This document shows positions 34,277 to 43,718 of a stretch of DNA of 53,208 nt, in pieces. The stretch covers positions 1 through 53,208 of the forward strand of contig JAHDCJ010000021.1 in NCBI GenBank assembly GCA_020629935.1. Direction: 5' to 3'. Numbering within the stretch: the stretch's first letter is position 1; each line of letters starts with the position of its first letter. A program made the translations under genes and the position numbers. The stretch comes from Saprospiraceae bacterium. Its GTDB lineage: Bacteria > Bacteroidota > Bacteroidia > Chitinophagales > Saprospiraceae. The notes beneath the pieces were generated by a model. That model saw nothing but the letters and a program-made list of their open reading frames with translations. It did not search any database and was not told the DNA's origin.

Positions 34277-35578
34277 ATGGGAAATATTGTGGCTATTGTT
34301 GGCCGACCAAATGTAGGAAAATCTACATTGTTTAACCGCTTGATCGGAGAACGACAGGCAATCATTGATGATGTTAGTGGCGTAACTAGAGACCGAATCT
34401 ATGGACGATCTTATTGGAATGGTAAAGATTTTAATGTAGTCGATACAGGAGGATTTGTGCAAAATTCGGATGACGTTTTTGAAGCGGCTATTCGAGATCA
34501 AGTGCGTATTGCCATTGAAGAAGCTACGGTTTTAGTCTTTATGGTTGACGTAGCAACTGGGATTACCGATTTAGATGAGCAATTATCAAATATGCTTCGT
34601 AAAACGGATAAGCCTGTACTTCTTGCAGTAAATAAAGTAGATAACCAAGAACGTTTATTAGAAGCCAATGAGTTTTGGAGTTTAGGATTTGAAGAAACTT
34701 ATTTTTTGTCTTCGATTAGCGGAAGTGGGAGTGGAGAGTTACTGGATGCGATCGCAGAACGTATAGAAAATGTAGTCCCTGTAGATGATTCATTGCCTAA
34801 GTTTGCTATTGTAGGACAACCCAATGCTGGAAAATCTTCGTTTATTAATGCTTTGGTTGGAGAGGATCGAAATATAGTAACGGATATTGCTGGCACCACA
34901 AGAGATTCTATTCATACTCGATATACAAAATACGATAAGGACTTTCTACTCATTGATACCGCAGGTATTCGAAAGAAAAGTAAAGTGCATGAAAACTTAG
35001 AGTTTTACTCGGTAATGCGCGCTATAAAAGCCATTGAAGATGCCGATGTTTGTTTCTTGATGATTGATGCTACTTTTGGTATTGAAGCTCAAGATATGAG
35101 TATTTTTAGAATTGCTCAACGAAGAAATAAAGGCATTGTCATTCTCGTTAATAAATGGGATTTAATGGAAAAAGAAACTCAAACAGCCAAGCTATTTGAG
35201 GATGAACTGAAAGGGAAAATTGCGCCGTTTAATGATGTGCCTATTATCTTTATTTCGGCTACAGAAAAGCAACGGATTTTTAAAGCGATTGAAGCAGGAA
35301 TTAAAGTGCACGAAAATAGAAATCGAAAGGTGACTACTTCGGTACTCAATGAAGTGTTGAAAGAAGCGATGGACCGCGTACCACCACCTTCACATCGTGG
35401 GAAATTTATAAAAATAAAATACATCACTCAACTTCCTACTTATTATCCTGCCTTTGCTTTATTTTGTAATTATCCTAAACACATTAAGGCTTCGTATAAA
35501 AATTATATCGAGAACTTTCTGAGAGAACGATTTGACTTTACTGGAGTTCCTATTGGAGTGTTTTTTAGAAAAAAATAA
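34277..35578 (+). CDS. der: Ribosome biogenesis GTPase Der (EngA)
   Basis: The 433-residue protein has two consecutive G domains. The first has GRPNVGKSTLFN, DTGG and NKVD. The second has GQPNAGKSSFIN, DTAG and NKWD. The C-terminal KH-like domain (about 350-433) completes the double-GTPase. Der acts in 50S subunit assembly. ATG start. rfbC follows 8 bp later, so the two may be cotranscribed. Confidence 0.97.
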   Translation: MGNIVAIVGRPNVGKSTLFNRLIGERQAIIDDVSGVTRDRIYGRSYWNGKDFNVVDTGGFVQNSDDVFEAAIRDQVRIAIEEATVLVFMVDVATGITDLDEQLSNMLRKTDKPVLLAVNKVDNQERLLEANEFWSLGFEETYFLSSISGSGSGELLDAIAERIENVVPVDDSLPKFAIVGQPNAGKSSFINALVGEDRNIVTDIAGTTRDSIHTRYTKYDKDFLLIDTAGIRKKSKVHENLEFYSVMRAIKAIEDADVCFLMIDATFGIEAQDMSIFRIAQRRNKGIVILVNKWDLMEKETQTAKLFEDELKGKIAPFNDVPIIFISATEKQRIFKAIEAGIKVHENRNRKVTTSVLNEVLKEAMDRVPPPSHRGKFIKIKYITQLPTYYPAFALFCNYPKHIKASYKNYIENFLRERFDFTGVPIGVFFRKK

Positions 35579-35586
35579 TCATCATT

Positions 35587-36135
35587 ATGCCTTTTAAAGA
35601 AACTGGAATTGAAGGATTAAAAATTTTCGAACCTCGTGTTTTTGAAGATGACCGAGGCTATTTTTTTGAAAGTTTTAATGCTAAAGTATTTGAAGATGCA
35701 GGTATAACTGAAGGGTTTGTGCAAGATAATCGGGCACGATCTACTTTTGGGGTGTTAAGAGGATTACACTATCAGACAGGCGAATATGCACAAGCGAAAC
35801 TTGTTACGGTTTTAGAAGGAGTTGTTTTGGATGTAGTTGTAGACTTACGACCAGATTCAGTGACTTATGGTCAATCGTATAGTGTTTCCTTGTCTTTTGA
35901 AAATAGATTGCAATTGTACATTCCAAGAGGATTTGCACATGGTTATGTGGTCCTTTCCGAAACCGCAGAGTTCTTTTATAAATGCGATAATTTTTACTCA
36001 AAGGCTCATGAAGGGGGCTTGCTTTATAATGATCCTCAATTAAAAATTGATTGGCGAATTGAATTAGACCAAGTGATTTTATCAGAAAAAGATAAAGTAC
36101 ATCCTACTTTTGGAAACCATGTTCCTGCATTATAA
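35587..36135 (+). CDS. rfbC: dTDP-4-dehydrorhamnose 3,5-epimerase
   Basis: The 182-residue cupin enzyme isomerises dTDP-4-keto-6-deoxyglucose. Motifs: LKIFEPRVFEDDRGYFFESF, FVQDNRARSTFGVLRGLHYQ with catalytic His, ARLV-like AKLVTVLEGVVLDVVVDLR, and YIPRGFAHGYVVLSE. It is 15 bp before rfbD; together they make the last two steps of dTDP-L-rhamnose. rfbA and rfbB are not in the window. Confidence 0.97.
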   Translation: MPFKETGIEGLKIFEPRVFEDDRGYFFESFNAKVFEDAGITEGFVQDNRARSTFGVLRGLHYQTGEYAQAKLVTVLEGVVLDVVVDLRPDSVTYGQSYSVSLSFENRLQLYIPRGFAHGYVVLSETAEFFYKCDNFYSKAHEGGLLYNDPQLKIDWRIELDQVILSEKDKVHPTFGNHVPAL

Positions 36136-36150
36136 TTTTAAATCAAAGCA

Positions 36151-37020
36151 ATGAGTAAGGTTTTAGTCACTGGATCAAATGGGCAAGTTGGACAAGCTAT
36201 TGCCTATATTGCCCATCAATTTCCCGAATTCGATTTTGTTTTTGCAGATCGAACAATTTTAGATCTAGCAGATACGGAAGCGATCGCTTCTTTTTTTAAA
36301 AGCCATACATTTTCTGCTTGTATCAATTGCGCGGCATATACTGCGGTTGACCAGGCGGAAACAGATAGCGCTTTAGCTCGAAAAGTAAATGTAGATGCGG
36401 TGGCTTCTTTGGCGAAAGCTTGTAATGACATCGATATTCCATTGATTCATTTGTCAACAGACTATGTCTACCATAATCAACAGAATACGCCTTTTAAAGA
36501 AGGCGACTTAACCAATCCACAGGGTGTTTATGCGCAAACGAAATTAGATGGAGAAAAAGAGGCTTTAGAATTAAACCCTAAATCTATGGTCATTAGAACT
36601 TCATGGGTTTACTCTTTTGTAGGAAATAATTTTGTAAAAACGATGTTGCGCCTTGGCCGATCAAGAGATCAACTCACGGTTATTTTTGATCAAATTGGTT
36701 CGCCAACCTTTGCTATAGATTTAGCAGAAGCCATTTTGATCATCCTACAAGAACTAAAGAAGAACCCTTCGAAAGACCGACCTCGAATTTATCATTATAG
36801 TAATGAAGGGGTGTGCAGCTGGTATGATTTTGCTCAAGCTATTTTTGAAATAAAAAACATTAGTTGTCAGGTTGTGCCTATTGAAACAAAGGATTATCCT
36901 ACACCCGCAAGTCGCCCTCCTTTTAGCTTATTAAATAAAGCCTTGATAAAAACGACATTCCCCATTGAGATTCCTTATTGGAAAGATAGCCTCAAAAAAT
37001 GTCTAAATCATTTAGATTAG
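36151..37020 (+). CDS. rfbD: dTDP-4-dehydrorhamnose reductase
   Basis: The 289-residue short-chain dehydrogenase reduces the 4-keto group to give dTDP-L-rhamnose. It has the NAD(P) fold GSNGQVGQA at the start, STDYVYH, and the catalytic YAQTKLDGE (YxxxK). INCAAYTAVDQAE is a family marker. It is cotranscribed with rfbC and ends in front of a hairpin terminator. Confidence 0.96.
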   Translation: MSKVLVTGSNGQVGQAIAYIAHQFPEFDFVFADRTILDLADTEAIASFFKSHTFSACINCAAYTAVDQAETDSALARKVNVDAVASLAKACNDIDIPLIHLSTDYVYHNQQNTPFKEGDLTNPQGVYAQTKLDGEKEALELNPKSMVIRTSWVYSFVGNNFVKTMLRLGRSRDQLTVIFDQIGSPTFAIDLAEAILIILQELKKNPSKDRPRIYHYSNEGVCSWYDFAQAIFEIKNISCQVVPIETKDYPTPASRPPFSLLNKALIKTTFPIEIPYWKDSLKKCLNHLD

Positions 37021-37046
37021 TCGGTTTTATGTTAAATTCATCGCCC

Positions 37047-37078
37047 AAGCAATATTCAATGCTTGCATTGCTTTTTTT
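37047..37078 (+). terminator. Candidate terminator after rfbD
   Basis: CAATGC-TT-GCATTG, inside the longer pairing AAGCAAT/ATTGCTT, is followed by a run of Ts. The two pairings are alternatives. It lies 26 bp past the rfbD stop. Confidence 0.6.
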
Positions 37079-37180
37079 AGTGGTTTTTATTGGCTAAATT
37101 AGATGTAAATATTTTCTCCCCTAAGAGATATTGAAGTTTATATGCCCTAATTTTTAAACCAGCAATACCTAAATTAAACA

Positions 37181-39037
37181 ATGAAACATTATTCCTTATT
37201 TTTTATTGGGCTATGCCTAATGATTTCCTCGACATTATTTGGACAAAAAAATGAAGATAGTCCTGTCTCTCCAAGTCGATTAAATATTGATCCTGCTTTA
37301 AAGCCTTTTTATCATGGCGTTGCCTCTGGTGATCCGTTAAGTGATGCGGTAATTATTTGGACTCGAGTCACCTCAGATTCTTTATCTGTTGATGTAGATT
37401 GGAGAATTGCTTTAGATACGGGCATGGTCAATATTATTGATAATGGCGTGGTAACTACAGACGCAAGTATTGACTATACAGTGAAAGTCGATGTTGCGGG
37501 GCTTCAGCCTTACACCACGTACTATTATGAATTTACCGCAGAAGGTCGAAATTCGATAAGGGGAAGAACGCGTACCGCCCCTACAGGTGATATCGATAGT
37601 TTACGTTTTGCTATGGTTTCTTGTTCAAGTTTTGGACATGGTTATTTTAATGTATACCGAAACATTGCTGAGCGAAATGATGTAGATGCTATTTTGCACT
37701 TAGGAGATTATATTTATGAATATGCAGATAATGAATTTGGAACTACTCGAAACATGGTGCCTACCAATGAAATCATTACCAAAGATGATTATCGTATGCG
37801 ACATTCTCATTATAAATTAGATGCAGATTTAAGAGCTTTACATCAACAATATCCGTTTATTACTACATGGGATGATCACGAAACAGCAAATAATTCTTGG
37901 TATGGAGGAGCAGAAAATCATAACCCTGGAGATGGAGAAGGTGATTGGTTTGTGAGAAAATCAGTAGCCATTCAAGCGTATCATGAATGGATGCCTTTGC
38001 GAAAACCAGACCCTTCTGATGATGAGCGAATTTATCGTAAATTTAGTTATGGAGATTTGGTTGATCTTTTAGTGTTGGATACTCGACTTGAAGGAAGAGA
38101 AGAACAAGGAGGAAATTCTAGTGATCCGAATCGTACCATGTTAGGAACGGATCAATACAATTGGTTAGTCAATGAAATGACCAACTCAACCGCTAAATGG
38201 CAAGTCTTAGCTCAACAAGTGATGATGGCTCCTTTAGAAATCTTTGGAGCAACGATCAATGATGATCAATGGGATGGTTATGAAGTCGAACGTCAAAATA
38301 TTTACAACGCGGTATTAACGAATAATGTACCCAACATGGTCATATTGACTGGAGATATTCATACCTCTTGGGCAAATGATCTTCCACTTTCTGGATATGA
38401 TTCTGGAACAGGCGCGAATTCGGCAGGCGTAGAATTTGTAACACCAAGTGTCACTTCTCCTGGTTTCCCTATTGCTGTGGGTGAAGGATTAGTACAAGCC
38501 TTAAATCCACACATGAAATTTGTCGACTTAGATGATAAAGGATATATTTTATTAGATTTGAATAAGGATCGAGTTCAAGGAGATTTTATTCATATTTCAG
38601 GAATTTCTTCTCCAGGCGGAACCGATACTTATAAGGAGAGTTATTATTCTAATGATGGAAGTCGGCACTTAAATTCATCAAGTACTCCAAGTGTAGCGCC
38701 TGCAAGTGTGTTTACTACTCCAGCACCACCAGATCCAAGACCTAATGGAATGGTATCAACTAGTGATCCTTTGGGAACGGTTACGGTATTAGGTGCTTAT
38801 CCTAATCCATTTACTCAAGAATTTACCTTACAATATTATGTACGTGAAGCAGCAGACTTTAAATTATCTATTTATAATATGACGGGCAAATTGATGTTGC
38901 AAGAGGATCTAGGGCGCATTCCTGTAGGTATTCAGCGATCTAGAGTTCAAGCGAATCAACTGCCCGCTGGAACTTATGCTATTGTTTTACAGAATGGAAA
39001 CGAAAGCTTTAATCGATTGATGATAAAGATTAAATAA
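37181..39037 (+). CDS. PhoD-family alkaline phosphatase/phosphodiesterase with T9SS domain
   Basis: The 618-residue protein has a signal peptide (ISSTLFGQ), an N-terminal PhoD-type beta domain (about 40-130, FYHGVASGDPLSDAVIIWTRV), and the PhoD metallophosphatase domain. Metal ligands and landmarks are visible: VSCSSFGHGYFN, LHLGDYIYEYA, TTWDDHETANNSW, and LTGDIHTSW. A type A T9SS C-terminal domain (LGAYPNPFTQEFTL...GTYAIVLQNG) predicts outer-surface secretion. It probably releases phosphate from organic phosphates outside the cell. Single gene. Confidence 0.92.
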   Translation: MKHYSLFFIGLCLMISSTLFGQKNEDSPVSPSRLNIDPALKPFYHGVASGDPLSDAVIIWTRVTSDSLSVDVDWRIALDTGMVNIIDNGVVTTDASIDYTVKVDVAGLQPYTTYYYEFTAEGRNSIRGRTRTAPTGDIDSLRFAMVSCSSFGHGYFNVYRNIAERNDVDAILHLGDYIYEYADNEFGTTRNMVPTNEIITKDDYRMRHSHYKLDADLRALHQQYPFITTWDDHETANNSWYGGAENHNPGDGEGDWFVRKSVAIQAYHEWMPLRKPDPSDDERIYRKFSYGDLVDLLVLDTRLEGREEQGGNSSDPNRTMLGTDQYNWLVNEMTNSTAKWQVLAQQVMMAPLEIFGATINDDQWDGYEVERQNIYNAVLTNNVPNMVILTGDIHTSWANDLPLSGYDSGTGANSAGVEFVTPSVTSPGFPIAVGEGLVQALNPHMKFVDLDDKGYILLDLNKDRVQGDFIHISGISSPGGTDTYKESYYSNDGSRHLNSSSTPSVAPASVFTTPAPPDPRPNGMVSTSDPLGTVTVLGAYPNPFTQEFTLQYYVREAADFKLSIYNMTGKLMLQEDLGRIPVGIQRSRVQANQLPAGTYAIVLQNGNESFNRLMIKIK

Positions 39038-39070
39038 TGAAATAGATTATATCAAATAACTTCATTACAA

Positions 39071-39096
39071 GCCTGATCTTTAGATCAGGCTTTTTT
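39071..39096 (+). terminator. Rho-independent terminator after the PhoD gene
   Basis: A perfect 8-bp stem (GCCTGATC with GATCAGGC, TTTA loop) is followed by six Ts. The promoter of apbE starts immediately after. Confidence 0.9.
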
Positions 39097-39098
39097 AT

Positions 39099-39106
39099 TA
39101 CCTTTG
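39099..39106 (+). promoter_or_regulatory. -7 element before apbE
   Basis: TACCTTTG, an exact TAnnTTTG match, is five bp before the apbE ATG and right after the terminator, so the leader would be very short or absent. Confidence 0.45.
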
Positions 39107-39110
39107 TTGT

Positions 39111-40208
39111 ATGAAATATGCACTCTTTTTTCTGTTGGGTATTTTACTGTTTTCTTGTGATCAACAAGTCGCTCCAGCGAAGTCAAAATTGTATCGAATA
39201 ATGGGAAAAACAATGGGCACAACCTATAATATTTCTTATGTGGCAAATAAGGAAGATCAGTTGAAAGCACCTATTGATTCTTTGTTAAAAGAAATTAATC
39301 AACAGGTCTCTATTTATATTCCTGAGTCAGATATCGTACAATTTAATCAAGGAAAAGATTGGACCATTGATGAGGTCAGTCCTAAACATTTTTATACGAT
39401 ATTTAAAAAGGCTAAAACCATCTATCAAAAAACGAATGGTGCTTTTGATCCTACCGTAATGCCCTTGGTGCGTTATTGGGGTTTTGGGAAAAATAAGAAA
39501 GCAGTAGAAGAGGCCGATGCGAAAGAAATTGCCCAATTGGTGCAGCTTGTCGATTTTGATGGAATCCAAGTACATCATCTTAAAGAGTCTAAGGTAGAAG
39601 GGCCAGATGGAGAAAAAGAATTTGGCTTAGATTATTTAAAATTTGAAAAAAGAAATCCATCGACTCAATTAGATTTTGGTGCGATTGCCAAGGGCTATGC
39701 GGTAGATGCCATTGGTCAATTTTTAATCCACAATCAAATCCATAATTTTCTTATAGAAATAGGAGGGGAGTTAGTGGCCAAAGGTTTAAGTCAACGAGGA
39801 ACACCTTGGGTAACTGGTATTTCTCTACCAGAAGTAGGGGCCTCTGTGAATGAAATCGTAGCCGCTATTTTGTTAAAAGATAAAGCCGTTGCCTCTAGTG
39901 GAAATTATCGTAATTTCTATGAAGTTAAAGGGGAAAAATATGGCCATACCATCAACCCAAAAACTGGATATCCAGAGAAGAATGAATTGTTGAGTGTTTT
40001 GGTTGTTGCCAATGATTGTATGACCGCAGATGCTTATGCCACAGGATTTATGACTATGGGATTAAGTGCTGCTTTTTCATTGGCTTCCGCAGAAAAAGAA
40101 ATTGAAGCCTATTTTATATATGGTGATGAATCAGGAGGGATGGCTATTCGCTATACTTCAGGAATGGAAGAACTTATTGTTAAACAAAATTCAAATAAAA
40201 ATCAATAA
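39111..40208 (+). CDS. apbE: FAD:protein FMN transferase (ApbE family lipoprotein)
   Basis: The 365-residue protein has a lipobox (ILLFSC) and an ApbE domain. Family motifs are MGKTMGTTYNISY near the start, FDPTVMPLVRYWGFG, LDFGAIAKGYAVD, GHTINPKTGYP, and ADAYATGFMTMG. ApbE proteins attach FMN covalently to a Ser or Thr of target proteins, notably subunits of Na+-translocating NADH:quinone reductase (Nqr) and Rnf. The nearby NqrM-like gene supports an Nqr target (inference). It is the first gene of an apparent operon with the next lipoprotein gene, 9 bp away. Confidence 0.93.
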   Translation: MKYALFFLLGILLFSCDQQVAPAKSKLYRIMGKTMGTTYNISYVANKEDQLKAPIDSLLKEINQQVSIYIPESDIVQFNQGKDWTIDEVSPKHFYTIFKKAKTIYQKTNGAFDPTVMPLVRYWGFGKNKKAVEEADAKEIAQLVQLVDFDGIQVHHLKESKVEGPDGEKEFGLDYLKFEKRNPSTQLDFGAIAKGYAVDAIGQFLIHNQIHNFLIEIGGELVAKGLSQRGTPWVTGISLPEVGASVNEIVAAILLKDKAVASSGNYRNFYEVKGEKYGHTINPKTGYPEKNELLSVLVVANDCMTADAYATGFMTMGLSAAFSLASAEKEIEAYFIYGDESGGMAIRYTSGMEELIVKQNSNKNQ

Positions 40209-40217
40209 TTATAACAC

Positions 40218-40829
40218 ATGAAATACGTATTATCCTTACTTAGTCTTTGTTTTATTTTCGCTTGTGGAGGTGAAACAAACACCACTGAAGAAGTCAAAGA
40301 AGATCCTGTGGTCAACTTACCGATCAAAGAACAGCTTCGCCTGAAAATAAAAGAAGAACTTGCCTCTGAAAAACAAATTGACACGATAATTTTAGATCAT
40401 CGATTTGGAATGAGTCGTAAACAAGTCATTCGACATAAAAACCTTTTAGTACAAAAGAAGCGGATTTATCCAGTGTACAAAACGAAAATGACAAGAGCTT
40501 TTGTCTACGATATTGATTTACGAGATGATGGAAAGGTGCCTACTTATTTTGATACATTTTATCATAAAGATGAAATGTATATCATGGAATGTAAACCAAA
40601 GATTCCTAAAAACAGTACGGCACAAAAAGTAATGGCACAATCGGTGGCTTTATTTTCAAGAAAATATGGAGATCCACATTTTGTATTGCCTGTAGATGGA
40701 GTGGAAGGATGTGAACGTGCGATTTGGATTGACGCTAATCTTCAAATAGAAATTCGATGTACCGAAAAAGAGGCATTGATCACCTATACCGATTTAAGAA
40801 GAGAACTTAAGAAATTAGAAGATATTTAA
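40218..40829 (+). CDS. Lipoprotein of unknown function
   Basis: The 203-residue product has a lipobox (LCFIFACGG) and an acidic linker after it. I recognise no domain. The sequence has mixed charged helices and strands (LDHRFGMSRKQVIRHKN, YDIDLRDDGKVPTYFDTFYH). It is transcribed with apbE, 9 bp downstream, and its stop overlaps the stop of the convergent small NqrM-like gene by 4 bp. Confidence 0.75.
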   Translation: MKYVLSLLSLCFIFACGGETNTTEEVKEDPVVNLPIKEQLRLKIKEELASEKQIDTIILDHRFGMSRKQVIRHKNLLVQKKRIYPVYKTKMTRAFVYDIDLRDDGKVPTYFDTFYHKDEMYIMECKPKIPKNSTAQKVMAQSVALFSRKYGDPHFVLPVDGVEGCERAIWIDANLQIEIRCTEKEALITYTDLRRELKKLEDI

Positions 40830-41038
40830 GCGGGATCAACTTTCGGTAATTGACAATCTTCTTCTGGTTTTTTGCCACAAACGGTACATTCACCAACTTT
40901 GTTTTTAAGCAAAGGATTATTGGTGGCACAGGTTCCTCTAAATTCGTTTCCTGTAAAGATGTACCGGATATTGATTAACAAAAAGCCAATCAAGAAAAAC
41001 GAAAATATAATTAGAAATATAGGAAGTATTGATTGCAT
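40826..41038 (-). CDS. Small NqrM-like membrane protein
   Basis: The 70-residue protein has one N-terminal membrane segment (about 4-27) and four Cys in the soluble tail: one in GTCATNNP, a CTVC pair in GECTVCGKKP, and one in EDCQLP. This arrangement resembles NqrM (DUF539), which delivers iron to the Nqr complex. The closeness to apbE strengthens the call. It is convergent with the lipoprotein gene, overlapping by 4 bp. The name is a similarity call, not a certainty. Confidence 0.6.
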   Translation of the reverse strand: MQSILPIFLIIFSFFLIGFLLINIRYIFTGNEFRGTCATNNPLLKNKVGECTVCGKKPEEDCQLPKVDPA

Positions 41039-41150
41039 GATTTATTTCCTTTTTTTAAATGATGTTTAATTAAAACAACAAAAAAAGTCCTTTGTTCAAA
41101 TGAAACTTATTAAATAAGAACGATAAGACAAAGGTACAAAAAATATACAC

Positions 41151-41912
41151 ATGGAGCATAAATTAAAAGCTTTTGAGCGATTATTGATCATTATGGATGA
41201 ATTGCGTGAACAATGCCCTTGGGATCGAAAACAGACGATGGAAAGTCTACGTAATTTGACCATAGAAGAAACCTATGAATTGGCTGATGCAATATTGAAT
41301 AATGATATGGATGAAGTCAAAGAGGAAATTGGTGATCTATTGCTTCATATGGTCTTTTATAGTAAAATTGGGGAAGAGAAAAATGCATTTAATGTAGCCG
41401 ATGCATTGAACGCCGTTTGTGAAAAATTAATAAATCGTCATCCACATATTTATGGAGATGTGCAGGTAGAAGACGAAGAAGAAGTAAAAAAGAATTGGGA
41501 ACAACTGAAGTTGAAAGAAGGTAAAAAATCGGTTTTGCAAGGAGTCCCCAATTCATTACCCGCTTTAGTAAAAGCACAGCGAATGCAAGAAAAGACCGCA
41601 CAAGTAGGTTTTGAATGGGAAAATAAAGCACAAGTATGGGAAAAAGTAGAAGAAGAAATTGGAGAGTTTAAAGAATCTTTAGGAACAGAATGGACCCAAG
41701 AAAAAAAGGAAGAAGAATTTGGAGATGTTTTATTTTCCTTAGTAAACTATGCACGTTTTTTAAATATAGATCCAGAGACCGCATTAGAAAAAACCAATCG
41801 AAAATTTAAAAGACGATTCGAATTTATCGAAGCTAAAGCATCTAAATCATTGAATGAGATGAGCTTAGAAGAAATGGACGCTTTATGGGAAAAAGCTAAA
41901 TTAGAGGAATAA
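41151..41912 (+). CDS. mazG: Nucleoside triphosphate pyrophosphohydrolase MazG
   Basis: The 253-residue protein has two all-alpha MazG-like halves. The N-terminal half has CPWDRKQTMESL, EETYELADAI and EEIGDLLLHMVFYSKI (metal-binding Glu/Asp). The C-terminal half repeats EEIGEFKESLG and EEFGDVLFSLVNYARF. It removes (d)NTPs to the monophosphate, with a housecleaning and stringent-response role known in E. coli. ATG start; single gene. Confidence 0.95.
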   Translation: MEHKLKAFERLLIIMDELREQCPWDRKQTMESLRNLTIEETYELADAILNNDMDEVKEEIGDLLLHMVFYSKIGEEKNAFNVADALNAVCEKLINRHPHIYGDVQVEDEEEVKKNWEQLKLKEGKKSVLQGVPNSLPALVKAQRMQEKTAQVGFEWENKAQVWEKVEEEIGEFKESLGTEWTQEKKEEEFGDVLFSLVNYARFLNIDPETALEKTNRKFKRRFEFIEAKASKSLNEMSLEEMDALWEKAKLEE

Positions 41913-42147
41913 AAAAAGGCTTATCCATCCCTGAACAAGCCCCTATTGGTTAAACCAATATCAACCCACCATCTAAGTTTTTCTATATATAGAAATATTT
42001 TGTTTTATCCTTCAAGTGACTTTTTTTAAGCCAACTTTCATAATTATAGATGTAGAAGTTGGTAAATCGGTTGCATATTTCACAAGAAAAAAAATATTTC
42101 CTTGTTGACTTTGATGTAAGTCATTGATTATCAATTAGATTTTGGTT

Positions 42148-43668
42148 TTATTCTGAAGGAGAATTTTGAATTTGAATTGGTATTTTATAATAGGAAACTA
42201 AGTCATTGATTGTTTTTTCTGTACTTCTTAGGTTAAGTTCTTTGACTTCTAATATGATTTTTTCCAACTTTTGAAGATATTGTTTGCGTTGAGTAGATAA
42301 CCATTGACCACAATAATAGAAGCCATGAATGCTTAAATCGTTTTCTTGATTGATGGCTTTTCCATCGGTTTGTTTCCGAAATCGTTTATAACTAGCAGAA
42401 AGCTTTTCATAGTCTTCAAGAATAAAATAACCAATAATCAAATTTACATATAAGGTATCTACATAGCCATGAAATGGAATTTGTTGATAACTGATCAACG
42501 TATTCTCTACTAACTCGACACTTTTTTGCACCTCTGATTTTTCTCCTATAAGTAAGAAACAAGCATAAATGGTAGTTAGATTGATATGCTTTAAGATGAG
42601 ATGATCTTCCCAAATTGGGTTATCTAAATGGTGCTTACAATTTGCCTTAAATTTTTCGATGTTTTGAAGTATTTCATCATCAATTAAATCTTTATAATCA
42701 CTTCGGTAACTGTATAGGTAATACGACAAATAGTGACTTGCTTTTAAAGAAAGTGAAAACAATTCATGCGAATTAATAAAGTTTTGATGATGCAATACAT
42801 CTTGTCCTATAGCCAAGATTTTATCGCTCTCTTCCATAATCGATTCATTATCTAATTGGTGGTGGAGATAACGTATTTTTAGATAAATAACCTTATGACT
42901 CAACTCTTCCAAATAGGGAAATTTTATGTAATCATATTTTTTTAAATCCTTTTGGAGTTGAACTAGTTTTTGAAAATTATCTTCTGCATAAAAGGTTTGA
43001 CTTCGGGTATAGCTTAAGGCAAAACTTTGGCCATAAATAGCTAAGGCACGAACTGCAAAACTTGCGCTATTTTCAAATTGTTTAAAAAAAGTGAGCATAG
43101 GATTTAGATCACTATCTTTTGCTATTTTTCCTTTGATACTAAGCGTAGTTCTAATGTACAAATAAATAGAATTGATTTGTTGCTGTAGTTCTAAATAGGT
43201 ATTAATGTAATGATGATATTTTTCAGCTTTTTGAATTTCTTCCTTTAAAAAAGCCAATTGGGCTAAAATGGTATAGACTTGAGTCAAGGTACTATAGTCT
43301 TCAATTTTTTCAGCTACATCCTTTGTGATTTCTAAAAGCCACTCTGCTTGCTCAATTAAACCATTATTGATTAAATGTTGAGCCTGTTGGACATTGTGAA
43401 TTAAATAATCGGGATAGTTTACAGTAAGAAAATTGGTCAATTTAAAAGTGTGATGCGCTAATTGGAAAAACTTTTGCTTAGTCTTTTTTTCATTATCCCC
43501 ATACACATTTAAACATAGATCATCTGATTCTTGGACTGTATTTTTATTTCGATCAATACAATTTAAAAGCTTGAGCGGGATCAAATGCTTTTTTTCTTCT
43601 AAATGTTTTTTGAAAATATCAAAGTATTGATCATCAATAAGCTTTACCACTTTTTCTATCGTCAGCAT
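42148..43668 (-). CDS. Helical-repeat protein of unknown function
   Basis: I do not recognise a family. The 506-residue protein is without signal peptide and appears all-helical, with TPR/HAT-like patterns across 90-470 (for example IEQAEWLLEITKDVAEKIED and IQKAEKYHHYINTYLELQQQ). It is rich in Gln, Leu, Tyr and Lys. It may be a scaffold, or the sensor part of a signalling system, but no partner domain is present. It is transcribed alone. Nothing else is visible in the 235 bp between mazG and this gene's end. Confidence 0.7.
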   Translation of the reverse strand: MLTIEKVVKLIDDQYFDIFKKHLEEKKHLIPLKLLNCIDRNKNTVQESDDLCLNVYGDNEKKTKQKFFQLAHHTFKLTNFLTVNYPDYLIHNVQQAQHLINNGLIEQAEWLLEITKDVAEKIEDYSTLTQVYTILAQLAFLKEEIQKAEKYHHYINTYLELQQQINSIYLYIRTTLSIKGKIAKDSDLNPMLTFFKQFENSASFAVRALAIYGQSFALSYTRSQTFYAEDNFQKLVQLQKDLKKYDYIKFPYLEELSHKVIYLKIRYLHHQLDNESIMEESDKILAIGQDVLHHQNFINSHELFSLSLKASHYLSYYLYSYRSDYKDLIDDEILQNIEKFKANCKHHLDNPIWEDHLILKHINLTTIYACFLLIGEKSEVQKSVELVENTLISYQQIPFHGYVDTLYVNLIIGYFILEDYEKLSASYKRFRKQTDGKAINQENDLSIHGFYYCGQWLSTQRKQYLQKLEKIILEVKELNLRSTEKTINDLVSYYKIPIQIQNSPSE

Positions 43669-43718
43669 CCTTAAAAATACGATTTTTTTCGGATAAACTA
43701 AATCTAACTTTTGTTAGC

